A DNA stretch of 64,000 nucleotides from Mariannaea sp. PMI_226 (Eukaryota; Ascomycota; Sordariomycetes; Hypocreales; Nectriaceae): NCBI GenBank assembly GCA_024336345.1, contig JANFOG010000001.1, positions 3,782,001 through 3,846,000 on the forward strand, written 5' to 3'. Positions 1-11,220 of the stretch are shown here, in pieces. The notes beneath the pieces were generated by a model. It ran no database searches. It was not told the origin of the DNA and saw nothing but the letters and a program-made list of their open reading frames with translations. The translations under genes were made by a program, and so were the position numbers. How positions within the stretch are numbered: the stretch's first letter is position 1; each line of letters opens with the position of its first letter.

Positions 1-1186
1 ACATCAAAGCGAAGGCGACGGTGAACACTCGGAGACGGGACACTCGCCACGTTTTTTTGAGGGGATCTGCAACAGGTACATTGCCGTCGCTGTGAAAAGC
101 GGTGTTGAGGGCAATCGTGACCAGGGACGCTGGCCAGACGCAGTAGGATGGGTATACCAAGAACCTGCGACAGAGACCGGCAAGGCCGTAGCCGATAAAG
201 TTGGTAGAGAGGGCAATGGTGATTTGATATCCAAAATTGTTAGCCCAGGGCTGGTTGAAGTAGATTGGTAAATATTGCATCCAGACTATGTAGTTGGTAT
301 AGGGGACATCTTTCGATATACTCGCCATTATAGTAATGAGCATGTACTCCTTTTTGTTAAACGGACCTGGATTGAGACTATGCCGAACACCACACAGCGT
401 AATTCCAACATTCGGGAGGACTTTTTCTAACAGCTTACCTAAAGGATAGGCGAGAAGCTGCGGTACATTGGACGTGACGTAGATGCTTGGCTGTCGAATA
501 TCGAAGAACCCGTCGATAAAGGATATCACAGCCGCAAACAAGATACCCAAGAACCAGGCACGGATAGTCGAGCAGGGCATTCTGGGGTCGTCGGTATTCT
601 CGACAACGGCCCGGACTTCCGCGTAGGGAGAGTTGTTGGTAACGAGTGCTGCCTCAATCTTCATCTCTTCGATTTGGGCTAGGTGTTCGTCCGGAGCTTC
701 AAAAATGGCTGGGTTTCCTGCGACGTATTAGTCGCTAGGATCATTCTACTGAATTGAAGGAAATTAGTAAAGAGGAAGAGAGACCTTACCAATGAAATGT
801 TCAATCTTTTCAATGGTAAACAGAGGAAAGTTTGGATCTCGCTTGTGGAGAGAGTGCACTTGGGTCATTATCTGGGGGCAGGATCTCAGCATATTCGTTT
901 GGTATGGTATGTAGAAGAATATTACGTCACGGGTTTCGGTGAGTGTGAGTCTTGCCGCGATTTCTCTGGCTTCCATCCAGTCATCCTCGGTGGCATGAAG
1001 ATCCCGCTGAACGTTGTTGTCGAACCCATCGTAGGGGAAAGGGTCGGTGTTAGGATTATTCACCTGTTCATGAAACTGTGAACAACGATCTACGACTTAG
1101 ATTATAGGATACAGATCACTTACTTCCTTCCTACCTTGCCTGCTACAGGGCCTTGGAGAATCGATTTCCTCAACGATCTCAGACAT
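1..1186 (-). CDS. OPT-family oligopeptide transporter, 5' part (3' end beyond window)
   Basis: Proton-coupled oligopeptide transporters of the OPT family import small peptides across the plasma membrane. I join three exons: 1186-1124 (starts MSEIVEEID), 1075-790 and 717-1. The introns are 1123-1076 (GTAAGT..CAG) and 789-718 (GTAAGG..CAG), and the frame stays open to the window edge. The visible part is about 356 residues: an acidic cytosolic N-terminus, the segment DPNFPLFTIEKIEHFIGNP, then hydrophobic segments. The family hallmark NPGPFN followed by KKEY lies at about 373-350. The stretch SISKDVPYTNYIVWMQ and the segment around YQITIALSTNFIGYGLAG are also typical of OPT proteins. Roughly the C-terminal half is missing because of the window edge, not mutation. 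The paralog identity cannot be settled. Confidence 0.9.
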
Positions 1187-3087
1187 TCCGATATATAAAG
1201 GGGGTTGTGCTGGGGGATGAACTCAAGATTCCAGCAGTTGAGTACGAGAAAAGCTTCAAAAGAATATTGGCTGTATGATAGATATCCTAGGAACTACGGG
1301 AGAATAGTGGGTTATAAAGGCAGGAAAAGTTATGTCGTAAAGATGCATCACTGTTGACTGCCGACTTACTCTGCAGCATAAACCTGTTGTGTTCTAAGTG
1401 ACATACTTTGCCGCTTGTCAGCAAAAGAGGCGGAGAACAGACTTGTTTGCCTCATTATATATTATAAAAATGAAAATCTTCCCAATTATTCGACAGAGAC
1501 TCCTGCAATGGAGAGATGCAACTACCAATGAAACGAGAAGATGGCGTCACTTGCAACTATTCGATGCTTGGTGAATCAACGGGGAAGGGTGGTGGGAGGT
1601 GGTACGAATTTGGGCCACACAAGGAAGAACTTTTGGAGATTAGCATGCTCTGCCGCTTAATATTTTATTGATGTACAACAGTGGCAGTGTGTATCAGTGC
1701 CTTGATGATACATTCAAGCTATTCTGGTGACTTATTAGGTGTGTGTGTGATAATATGCTGGGAAACCTTTGTATTTCTAAGTTTCATGTTTCGTTCAAGA
1801 CATGGCTGTTATCAATTATTTACATATGATTCCTTTCGTGGTAGATGAATGCAGCACTGACATCTTTCTATGGTTGCTCATTTGTGTCTAGCGAAAAAAG
1901 CTGGGAGTCCATGCCGTCTTGCATACCCAACATTTATCCTGAGATTCATAGCACATATTGAAGAGACTATGCTCCGTAAGCGTTTTGTAGTTGAAGCTTG
2001 GGAGGTGACCAGCAGCACTATCTTCGTTCAGAATGACTTGTGGACTGGGTATCAGAGTTCTCACCTGGCAGCATGCCGCATATTTCTAGATTTTGGCGAC
2101 CATGAGATGACTCATTACTGGAGACAAGCTATGCTTCCTTGCGTCTCGGACCGAATGAGGACATTCTGGCAGAGTTTTATCGAGGTAAGACTTGGGCTTG
2201 AGATCCGACCTGGCTGCTGTTTTGTCTTTTGCACTTGTGCGAGGTTCAACACAAGGTTTTGATGTGCGGCACCCAAAATCAGTGAGACGGAATAATTAGA
2301 GAGCTGTTATTTCCAGAAAGAGAAACGTATCGCCACGATGGGACACGGCGATGCGTATTTGAAACGGCGAGTGACCATTCGCATTGGGCGGCGTTCTGTA
2401 TAGTCCATCTATCGGTAGGGGGTGGTAACAACTGACAATTGACGAGTAACGAGACAAGCTGTGAACTTACTCTTAGATACCGAGGGGAGGGGAAACCGAT
2501 ATCGGAGGCAAATGTGTATGATTTTGGCCCTCCACTGTGCAACCTCTCATGGCACACCTGTATCAGGTATCTACCTATCCAGGCGTGCCTGGAGGGTCGC
2601 CACGGTCCCCTGTTCATCAAATATCTTGACTGATGTTGTGATTGTATCGAAACTCTAGGTACGCGTATGCTTTATGTGGCCCAAACGTCATGAGTAGCTA
2701 TCTTGCTCTCGGAGATCATTCCTTGTAGGGAGAATCGACATCCCCCCAATTAGCCAGATGGCGGCCAAACTTTGAAAATCTAGGCAGATATAGCAAAGTA
2801 AATGACGAGGTTGAGGGAGGGTGATGTACCGGTTTTCTACCTATATTACTGTTGGGGTGTGCCATATCCGTATTTTGAGCGTAAGAGAGGCCCGTACACT
2901 TTGAGTACATAGAGTCAGGGCTCGAGCTATGGCATCTACTTGCTTCTAAACAAAGCTCCTCACAACACATATAATGAGATGGACAAAGAGCTGGCCTTTC
3001 GTTATCTCGGTTACATGCCCTCCCCTTGCATATGCTCTAGCCTCATAGCCTCATTGTGATCGCCAGATAGCCAATCAAGTCTAAGAA
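1187..3087. other. Gene-free stretch between the OPT gene and the tRNA
   Basis: No supportable gene is visible. It holds the OPT promoter side (1187 to about 1400). A 130-codon open frame on the plus strand at 1870-2262 matches nothing I recognise and lacks splice or domain support. The rest is broken in all frames. Confidence 0.5.
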
Positions 3088-3159
3088 GCCCCGTTGGCTC
3101 AGTGGTAAAGCGTATCACTAGTAATGATAAGATCACTGGTTCGATTCCAGTACGGGGCA
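3088..3159 (+). tRNA. tRNA-Thr (anticodon AGU)
   Basis: A full cloverleaf can be drawn. The 7-bp acceptor stem GCCCCGT pairs with ACGGGGC at 3152-3158, with discriminator A at 3159. The D arm is GGCTCAGTGGTAAAGC. The anticodon stem TATCA/TGATA encloses the loop CTAGTAA, giving anticodon AGT at 3120-3122. The T arm is ACTGG-TTCGATT-CCAGT. Anticodon AGU (read as IGU after inosine formation) decodes threonine ACN codons. Internal A-box and B-box promoter sequences are intact, and there is no intron. A nearby run of T downstream is not strong. Confidence 0.95.
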
Positions 3160-4717
3160 AGACATCCACGAGCACAGCTTGTTTTCTTTTTGTCCATCAT
3201 CCTCTTGATGGAATCTACCAAGTTTGGCCTTTGGTTGCTTTTTTAGGCTGCTCGTTGCCTCAAAGCTTCAACACCATTAAGATAAGCCATGTACATACAT
3301 ACCATTTATTACTATATCTTGGCACCGGAAGTTGTGGATATAGACCGCTGAGTGAGCACTTTACTAATCATGAAGCTATATCGCTTTTGTTCATTGCTAG
3401 TTTGTGTCACACTGACTTGAATTGGTTAGATTAGGACCCCCAGAGTATTTATTGCGTCAGATTTCTTCTGGCAGATCTAAAAATGTCCTGAACAGCAGAA
3501 CAACCAGCCAACAGGAGGTCTCTCATATGGAAGAAGCACAGACGCTTCAAGCATGCATGAAAAAAAAAACCACCGAGAAAATGGGTATGGAGGTTGAAGG
3601 GGGGGGGGAAAGCAAGAATAAGTTCCGTAGTCTATCAACGAATGAGAATGACGGCCGTTGCAGTAAATTGCCCCTTTGAGCGTCGGCAGAACCGATGATG
3701 GGCGCTGTCACCATCTCCCCATCTTTTTCACGAACCCGGCTATCCGGCAACAAGCATCCACGCTTCTGAGTTTATCATGAGAAATTTATGGACTGAGTTG
3801 CTCCGCAAGCGTACTATGTGCTACAGCCAGTGGATAGGATATGCTTGTTATAGTATGTCCGATTATCGTCAGTCGTAGTGGCCAGCCAGCCAGCCAGCCA
3901 GCCAGGGAACCAAGAGCAAGCAGCATCTCCCTGTCATCAATAGGCTAGAGGAGGTAAATTAATTATTTTATAGAATTACTGGGCCAAAGGGAAAAGTAAT
4001 AGAAAAAGAATATCCAAAAGGAACAAATACAATAATTACAAAACCTGACGGATAGCAAAAACTCTCCCAAAGGTCTGTAGGAAATTACCGGCAATAATAA
4101 GTCATTCAACCAGTCGGCCATATCTCGTTCCATCGTGCCCCTTAGTGACGCCGCCTAACACCAAATCAAGAAGCGGCCGAGCTGGGGAGCGTTTGCCCCC
4201 CTTTTACTGTTAAGACTGCCGGCGCTTCATGCGAAATCAAGCGCTGGGATTCGCCGGACGTCGCTCGAGCCCACCCCCTGGACCAACTGGACTACCACAG
4301 CATTGGGTCCTAGCGAGCATGAATTACGTACCCTCACAACACCTCAGTAGGGTGCCAGCGGTATGGCCGGGGGAATTAGTTCAAACGTGGGAGACCACAG
4401 CACGGTACTGCAAGCATTTAGTTGCTGGTCAAAGCCTGGGATGGGGATCCGTTTTTTTTTTTTTACTCATGGGCCGAATTCCCTTAAAACCAGACCATGT
4501 CGCCCCCTTTGGGAAGAGAGAGAAAGAGAAGATTCCCAGATCCCAAGGAGAAATAATCAGTCAGTCGTTTGAACTCTCTCCCATTCCACTCATTTTCGCC
4601 TCACCAAGAAGAAAAGAACCGGAATAATTCTTACCGGTCGTCCTCTCGTTTTTCTCTCTGTCGCACGTCGAGTCCACAGGTTCAAATCACCAGCAAAAAG
4701 CAGATCCAGCCGCCAAC
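3160..4717. other. Gene-free stretch with a (GCCA)n run and a long leader
   Basis: No gene is supported. The stretch contains a short GCCA tandem run at 3881-3905, an A-run and G-run near 3560-3608, and from about 4480 the T-rich then pyrimidine-rich leader of the gene starting at 4718. The open frame at 4229-4627 has no recognisable product. Confidence 0.5.
3881..3905. repeat. (GCCA)n microsatellite
   Basis: About six tandem copies of the tetranucleotide GCCA lie in a gene-free region. Such a tract can expand or contract by slippage; no function is apparent. Confidence 0.9.
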
Positions 4718-5329
4718 ATGCGTTTCACTATTGCTGCTCTCCTCCTCGCCGCCTCCCCGGCTCTGGCTCGCACCGATCTCGTCGGCTGCACCTACTACGA
4801 CTCCGTGGTCAAGGACGGCAACACCCCGTACGCCACCCGCGTCTGGTACGTCCCGGGCTCCGGTGAGATCTGCGAGTTCCTCGACTGTGGCGGCGGCCGA
4901 GCTCCCCCCAAGACCACTGTCCCCGGCTGCCCTCTCTACTCCGGCACCGCCACCTACTCGCCCAGCTACCTCGAGGCCTTCGCCAGCAAGACCGAGGGCG
5001 CCAGCGCTGCCACCGGCGCTGCCACCCACGGTTCTGGCACCTCTTACATCACCGCCGCTGCCACCTTTGACAGCTCTGACGCTACCATCACCGCCGCTGC
5101 TACCACTTTGAGCACCCAGGTCGCCGAGGCCGAGGGCAGCAAGACTGCTACTGGCACCCCCGTGGTCTCCGACTCGACCCCGGCTTCGGGCTCCCACTCC
5201 AGCGCCAATCCCACCGGAACCCCCTCTGCCACCACCAAGGCTTCCACCGCCGGTGCTGCCTCCATGCCCACTGCTGGTGCTCTCATGGGTCTCATGGCCG
5301 GTGCCGCTGTCTACGCCGGCATGCTGTAG
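4718..5329 (+). CDS. Small secreted, probably GPI-anchored cell-surface protein
   Basis: An intronless 203-residue protein. The N-terminus MRFTIAALLLAASPALA is a clear signal peptide. A compact domain follows (about residues 18-80) with four cysteines, including GCTYYDS and ICEFLDCGGGRAPPK. A long Ala/Ser/Thr-rich linker (about 85-180) suggests O-glycosylation. A terminal hydrophobic tail, GALMGLMAGAAVYAGML, is preceded by small residues as in a GPI-attachment signal. From memory, related fungal proteins are sometimes labelled as siderophore-biosynthesis proteins. I see nothing in the sequence that supports an enzyme, so I call only location. Codon use is strongly C-ending, as in highly expressed genes. 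The ATG at 4718 directly follows a pyrimidine-rich leader. Confidence 0.85.
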   Translation: MRFTIAALLLAASPALARTDLVGCTYYDSVVKDGNTPYATRVWYVPGSGEICEFLDCGGGRAPPKTTVPGCPLYSGTATYSPSYLEAFASKTEGASAATGAATHGSGTSYITAAATFDSSDATITAAATTLSTQVAEAEGSKTATGTPVVSDSTPASGSHSSANPTGTPSATTKASTAGAASMPTAGALMGLMAGAAVYAGML

Positions 5330-6942
5330 GCTGGGCTGCCTGTTCTCTCAGCATAGCGATAGGTAGTTTCGTTCTTTCCCCCCCAACATATAATCAAGCA
5401 TCCAATGATCGCTCCCCAAAAAAAAAGAACTGATTAGGATGGTGATTTCATCTCGCGACTTCGTTTCGTAATTTCGCATCCTGTGACCGGAATGGAAGAC
5501 GTGCAAATCCTCATGGGGGAGGAGAGAGAGAGAGACTGATTTGACTGTATTTCTGTAAAAGATTGTAGCCTACCCTTACCTATGGACATCTCTAGGTTTC
5601 TTTTTGGATGATAGGTGATATATGCTGTAGGCTCCGGTTTCCAACCCATCTCTCTCACTCGAGTAGACGAGCACATGGAAACGAATAAGTGCCGATGGTT
5701 TATATTTACTTTCCCCCTCTTCATATGTCTTCTCTCCTTCTCTTACACCGAGCCCAAGCGCCTTTCCCCGTGCCCGTCCTCGGCGCCAGACAAAAGAGTG
5801 GGGCATTTCGGCCGGGCGCGGCAGTAGTTCCGCCCGCCGCCGACTGAGCCGGACGCGTCAAAATGACAATTGCGCCCTACACGCCCGGGGCTCAACATGT
5901 TTGTTTGACAAGGCGGACGCTTCTTCCTTGTTCTCGACAAGTTTCTCCGCCTTCCTTGCTTTTCTCCTTCCCCTTCTCTGCCCTTCCCCCCCAAGACTGT
6001 CAAATCACAGAGCACAATGGCCAATCTAAATGGGCCCCCCGTCATGTGGTCTAAACTGTGCAAGTCAATCAAGATTGCTCTACCGGAGAGTACGGTAGAT
6101 TTGTTTGCCGCGATTGGAGGGGGTTTCAAGGGAGGGGACTGGCGGTATGGCGTAGGCAAGGCAAAAGAGCTGGACCGGTTTGTCAAGATACTGCAGTCTC
6201 TATCGCAATTGACATCTTCCCCAGGGCGTTAATTATTTAAGAATCAATTCCCTGGTTCTAAATCGTTCTCTTCTCGAAGACTCGTAGATCGTTCGCTGGC
6301 CTCAATTTCATCATCCTTCCCTCCTCCTCCCCACCCTTCCCAAAACATTCCCCAGATACAAACCCAACCCACACGGTGACGAAATCGAATTGCCCTTCCC
6401 CCCCTCCCCGGTATTCCATGACAGCTTCGATCCTGATCTTTTGTTCTTTTTTTTCGTCTTCTTCACCGCAAGGAAACCTTAACATCTCTTCTCACCTGAC
6501 CCGCCCTTTCACCCAACTCTAACCAACCGTTCTCGATCCGGTGACTAAAAAGCGTCAGCCACCAAGGCCGATCACACGGCGCCTAGTTCCCCCTCCTGCC
6601 CCAGAACGCCGCCCCTAGCCGTAACAGGAACAATAAGACAGACCGTACCGGACCCAGCATCGTGGCCTTGGAAAGGGAGAGAGTAAATATAGACGGCCAA
6701 GGAGAGAGCCCTTGCCACGGAGAACCTAAACTTGGATACTTTACACAACCTCATCGAAGCGAGACAACACAAGTAGGTGCCTATAGAACACTTCAGATTC
6801 CATCAGCAAACTCAAGTGGATGAATCTAATATTAGACTTGTTGCAGTCTATCTATCAAGCTTATTCTATCATTTCTTTTCCAAACGCAACCTACAACCAT
6901 TCACCTTCTCTTTAATCTTTCTTCACCCATTCTCCTCACAAC
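5330..6942. other. Gene-free stretch between the surface-protein and GNAT genes
   Basis: This holds the 3' end of the upstream gene and a strongly pyrimidine-rich leader (about 5930-5995 and 6300-6500) of the GNAT gene. A 71-codon frame at 6017-6232 has a good start context (cacaATGGCC) but no family match. I leave it unannotated. Confidence 0.45.
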
Positions 6943-7601
6943 ATGGGTTCTCGAGACATCATGATGCAATCCGAAGGCGAGATCCGGTTCTGGTACCGTG
7001 ACAACTTCTTCATCACCAACGACAAGTCCTATCTAGACCCCCAGGCATTCAACAAGTTTCTCAACGACATGTGGTGGAGTTCTCCTCTCGATCAGCCTCA
7101 ATTGCACAAGCTTCTCACAAACTGCATGACGGTTGCGATATACTGGGTTCCCCAGACCGCAGAAGAAATGAAGAGTAAGTGTCCTCATCTCTAACCTGTC
7201 CCTGTTGGTGGCCATGTGTGTCGGCCAGCACCCGTTCGATTCTGTTTAACACAACCACAGAGAATGGCATCGTTCGGCCAAAAGACGGTTCCCGAATCAA
7301 GATGGTCGGCTTCGCGCGTCTTGTAACAGATTACGTCACCTTCGCCTACCTCACCGATGTCTTTGTCCATGATGAATACCAACGTCGCGGGCTAGCCTCA
7401 TGGCTAATGCGATGCGTGAAGGAGATCGTGGATGAATGGAAAGATATGCGCGGCCTCATGCTTATGACACATGACGACGCTGCCGCTCGAATGTACAAGC
7501 GAGAGCTCGGCGTCCTGGACTTTGACAAAGGGCCCTCAGCTGGATTAGTGGTCCTGGAAATGCCTGGTCCAGCTGAGAAACCTGTACCCGCCAATCATTG
7601 A
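6943..7601 (+). CDS. GNAT-family N-acetyltransferase
   Basis: Two exons (6943-7174 and 7261-7601), joined across an 86-nt GTAAGT..CAG intron, give 190 residues. GNAT enzymes move the acetyl group from acetyl-CoA to an amine of a small molecule or protein. The fold's motif A is visible: YLTDVFVHDEYQRRGLASWL, where the beta-4 strand is followed by the Q-R-R-G-L-A pyrophosphate-binding turn. The downstream segment GLMLMTHDDAAARMYKRELG matches the usual beta-5/alpha-4 end. The substrate cannot be read from sequence. The gene is convergent with TRM7, with only 121 bp between the two stop codons, so the 3' UTRs probably overlap. Confidence 0.88.
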
Positions 7602-7722
7602 TGGAAATGGCTTGAAGAAAAAAAATTGGCTGCGTCTGTTTTGGTTTTTCTCATCTAGCGGCGGTTTTCCGTTTGAGTGTCCATGTCGGCATCGATTTTG
7701 GCGTATTCTTTATTTTTTTTTT

Positions 7723-8933
7723 CTATCGCTGCGGCCCCGACAAGGCGGCTCGCATTTCAATAGCACGCTTGTAAGGAGGCGCAATTGGCGGCTGAACAGG
7801 GTCTAGAGAGACATAGTCCTCAGGGAGCTGATAGGATGCATCCGAGTCAAATGCAGATAGATCTCCACATGCAATGAATGGCGCGATCCATCGGGTGCCT
7901 CTCTCCTTGTCTTCGGGTGTGCTGTCGTAGACCTCCATCTCCACAATCCCCTCCTTCGAAGCAGTTCCGGCATCCTTCACCTCGGCCTCAGTCTTATTCG
8001 CCTCACGCTCCTTTAGCATCTGCTCAAGCCGATTGCCAACTCCCAGAGGTTCCTCCAAGCTGGCGCGGAAACCGGCGGGAGGTTGAAAGTTTATGCAAAC
8101 AATGAATGCCTCGACACTACTGGCGCGGCTGCTGCGAGGCTTGGCAACAATGACCTTTTCAAAGAAGATTTTTAGCTGGGCATAGAGCACATCCACGTTC
8201 TTCCCGCGAAAGATTTTGGCAACAAACTTGCCGCCCGGTTTCAATACACACAATGCCAAGTTGAGCGCGGCAAAAAGAAGTTGCGACTGAACGTAAATGT
8301 CGAGATCGTGCAGACCGGTGACATCGGGGGCACCATCGCTAAGGACCAGATCAACTGGGTGTGAGGCTTGCGTTCCAGCAGTATTCGGGTCGTAATTAGG
8401 ATCGAGGGCGGAGAGAAGTAGGGGTACCGTAGCAGGGTGGGTGATATCAGCACGAAGGGTAGTGATTCCTGCCAGAGGTGAAATGGGCTGCAAATCGATC
8501 GACACAATCTTGACATCTTCCCGAGTTTTAGTATTTTCCTGCTGCTCGGCAATCGTCTTCTCAACCTCGGTCTTCTGCTCGTCGCTTAAGTCCTCGGGCA
8601 GGATTCCAAGCATCTGCTGCCGGAATCTAGCCTCTTTGTCTTGCCATGCTGTCCTGCCAAACTTCTCTCCCTTGATAAGAACGCGCGAGAGGACCTGGGA
8701 CCAACTTCCTGGGGCAGCACATAAATCGACTACTCGAGTGACGTTGGTGAAGAGATCGAATTCTAGGAACAATTGATGTCAGCTTGTTGCCGGCTCTAGC
8801 TCGAGGTTCAGAGGCAGGGAAGCTAGGAACCTTCATCCAGTTGCAGAAGTTTGAATGCGCTTCGGGCCCTCCAGCCTTGCTCTTTGGCAAGCCGGTAGTA
8901 GGCATCGCGCTTGTCCTTTGACGATTTTCCCAT
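7723..8933 (-). CDS. TRM7: tRNA 2'-O-ribose methyltransferase Trm7 (FtsJ/RrmJ family)
   Basis: Trm7 uses S-adenosylmethionine to methylate the ribose of anticodon-loop residues 32 and 34 of certain tRNAs in the cytoplasm, with partner proteins Trm732 and Rtt10/Trm734. Exon 1 is 8933-8831 ([20 protein letters not shown], the family's typical N-terminus). The intron is 8830-8763 with an uncommon GTTCCT donor. Exon 2 is 8762-7723, giving 380 residues. The SAM-binding motif DLCAAPGSW is at residues 47-55. The K-D-K-E catalytic tetrad can be assigned as K28, D177 (LSDGAPD), K217 (FVAKIFRG) and E252 (SSVEAF). Compared with the shorter yeast protein there is an insert at about 60-117, which is charged and probably a surface loop. 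Confidence 0.95.
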
Positions 8934-9399
8934 GTTGTGCGGTTTAGTTACACAGACGCTCCAGAAAGTCGATGTCAAAAATTCCGGAAGTGGTTTGAAT
9001 TTCTTCGTGCCCCGCGGGGACTTAGAAGTGGGGACTTCTTTTCCCTTCATTGACCCCTCCAAAAGTTAGCTACCCTGGAGCATACGTGTCATACGGAGTT
9101 GATGCTCTCTGCATCCCAAGCAGTAGAATCGTAGCTTGCGAGAAATTTCATCAACTCCAACTCAGTCTTGTCGTCCCGGTATACTGCGGACGGATTAAAT
9201 GGGAGGTTGACGTATATACAAAACCACCTCTCAAAAACATGCACAAAACACTTTAGGCAAATTTTGCAGACGAAATGTACATTGACCATGTTTCATTATT
9301 GTACGATAGGTACTCAATATTGGCTCATCTTGACTTTAGAAGCGCGTCATGACAGTCTTCCAAGACTAAAACTAAAAACAAAAAACATCCAAGCAGAAA
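8934..9399. other. Intergenic, permease 3' end to TRM7 start
   Basis: Both flanking genes read leftward. The stretch holds the 3' UTR of the permease and the TRM7 promoter. No gene is seen. Confidence 0.6.
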
Positions 9400-11144
9400 C
9401 TACCATAACCTGGCCCAGCAGCGCTTCCAGAAAGGCATAGCGGCAAGCTCACGTCGCCAGTTCTCCTCAATGCCACCCTCCTCCCAGTGTCTGCATTCCT
9501 CATCAACCTCCTTCTTGCCAGAGACAAGATCGGCTGTGGCCGGATCGACCAGCTTAGTCTTCTTGACAAACTTCCAGAAGAAGAACAAAATTACGGTATA
9601 AGGAAGGCAGAAGTAGGCTGTGATGAAGCCCTGGACGCTGAAGGGCTGGAAGGAGTCGAAACCGACGAAAAGAAGGGCAGCGGAGCCGAAGAAGAGACCG
9701 ATGTAGGCGGAGTAAGGGGCGAAGGGAGTGGTGTAGTAGAGAGATGAAGCGTCGAGACCCTGGGCAATGCGGGCACGGTACCAGCCGACGAATACAACCA
9801 TCATCATGGAGTAAGAAGCGATGAGGCCGGTGGTGGTCAGGTCAACGAACCAGTAGAAGACAGTGACGGAGTTTTCGGAGGCAACGAGGAAAGTGACGCA
9901 GGTAATCAGGCTGACGGCGGCGACACCATAAATGGGAACACCGGACTTGGTACACTTCATGAAGAAAGCGGGAGCTTGGCCATCTGTTCAAGTCACAATA
10001 TTAGCATACAAAAGGTGCTTCAAAGGGTTAGTAGGCGCCTATGAGACGTACCTCGGGCAAGACCGTAGAGGGTTCGGGAAGAAGCGTAGAGATAGGCGTT
10101 TCCGCAAGAGAGACCAGAGGTCAGGATGAGGAAGTTAATCAAATGAGGGAGTCCGTGAATCTTGAGGTTGGAGATGCCAATGACCCAGGGGGAGGCAGCA
10201 ACACCGGAGTCGCCGTTGGTGAGGGCACCAAGAAGACGAGGATCCTGAGAAGAGCAAATGATACCAACAGCCAACACTCCAAGGACGTAGAAACCGATCA
10301 GACGGTAGAAGATGAGCTTGGCGACGCGGGGAATGGTTCTGCGGGGGTTTTGGATCTCACCAGAGGCAAGAGAGATCATATCGGGACCGGCGACGGTGAA
10401 ACCGGCGTACAAAACGACCTTCCACCAGCCGCAGAAACGGCCCAGAGCACCTGTTCCGTGGTATTCCTGCATGGCTCTGCCACCACCCCAGTGACGGAAT
10501 CCATAGGCATCCTTCTCGGGGTTGCCACCGCACATGGTGATAAGGGTGAGGAGGAGAAGGCCAAAAAGTAGAAGAATCTTGAGGGACGCCATAACGAACT
10601 CGGACTCTCCGTACCACTTGACGGCGACGACGTTGAGAAGAATGCAGATGGCCATAGCCATGACAACCCAGGCGGCAGGATTCACATCTGGAACCCAAAA
10701 CTGCATCAAAGTTGCGACAGCACTGTATTCTACACAGACAAGCATGACACCAGCATAGAAATATGTCCAACCCATAGAGAAACCGAGGGCAGGATCGACA
10801 AAACGAGAAGCAAGCTCAAAGATTGTTCCACGGATGGGCAGGTAGGAGCACATCTCGGCAACACACAAGTTGCAGGGCCAGACGAAGCCCATACCCCAAA
10901 TGAGGTAGCCGAGAATAAGGGAGAGAGGACCAGCTTTGGAGAGGACACCGCCGATACCGACGAAGAGACCAGTTCCAATTGAGCCACCAATGGCCATGAG
11001 CTGGACGTGGCGAGGAGAGAGACCTCGCCGAGTCTGGCCATACTTGGCTTCGACAGTATCGCCGTCGACAAGAATGCCGGGGGCGGTATCAGAGCCAGTC
11101 AGGTCATGGCTGCCCTTGTGCTCAAGGTCAGATGGGACGCCCAT
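9400..11144 (-). CDS. Amino-acid permease (APC superfamily, fungal YAT type)
   Basis: A plasma-membrane amino acid:proton symporter. Exon 1 is 11144-10052, the intron is 10051-9984 (GTACGT..CAG), and exon 2 is 9983-9400, giving 558 residues. The first transmembrane helix carries the family signature IGGSIGTGLFVGIG. Further helices follow, with characteristic loops such as SYLPIRGTIFELASRFVDPA and GEIQNPRRTIPRVAK. The C-terminus is cytosolic and charged, ending FWKRCWARLW. The start MGVPSDLEHKG is preferred to an upstream frame because that frame runs through a (CT)n tract. The family includes general, proline and dicarboxylic amino-acid permeases; substrate specificity is not decided here. 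The gene is head-to-tail with TRM7. Confidence 0.92.
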
Positions 11145-11180
11145 GATTGGAGGAGGAAGTGTTGATTCGACCTGGACAAC

Positions 11181-11182
<2 letters not shown>

Positions 11183-11217
<35 letters not shown>
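11183..11217. repeat. (AG)n microsatellite in the permease leader
   Basis: A pure dinucleotide run of about 35 bases reads as (CT)n in the permease sense and ends 39 bases upstream of its ATG, so it lies within the probable 5' UTR or core promoter. CT tracts near start sites are common in fungal promoters. Confidence 0.9.

Positions 11218-11220
<3 letters not shown>

Noticed and set aside
1870..2262. 130-codon open frame on the plus strand
   Set aside because: No recognised domain, no splice partner frames, no clear leader; length is within chance for this composition.
3880..3905. Repeat considered as a CRISPR-like array
   Set aside because: It is a simple tetranucleotide microsatellite without spacers; no CRISPR array is present in the window.
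4229..4320. tRNA-like words on the minus strand (TAGTCCAGTTGG resembling an A box)
   Set aside because: No matching acceptor stem or T arm can be drawn.
4569..5295. Long overlapping frames on both strands around the surface-protein gene
   Set aside because: They are shadows of a C-ending-codon-rich gene; only the 4718 frame has a signal peptide and GPI tail.
6017..6232. 71-codon frame with good start context upstream of the GNAT gene
   Set aside because: No family match, and it lies in what looks like the leader/promoter. It could be a small gene but is not supportable.
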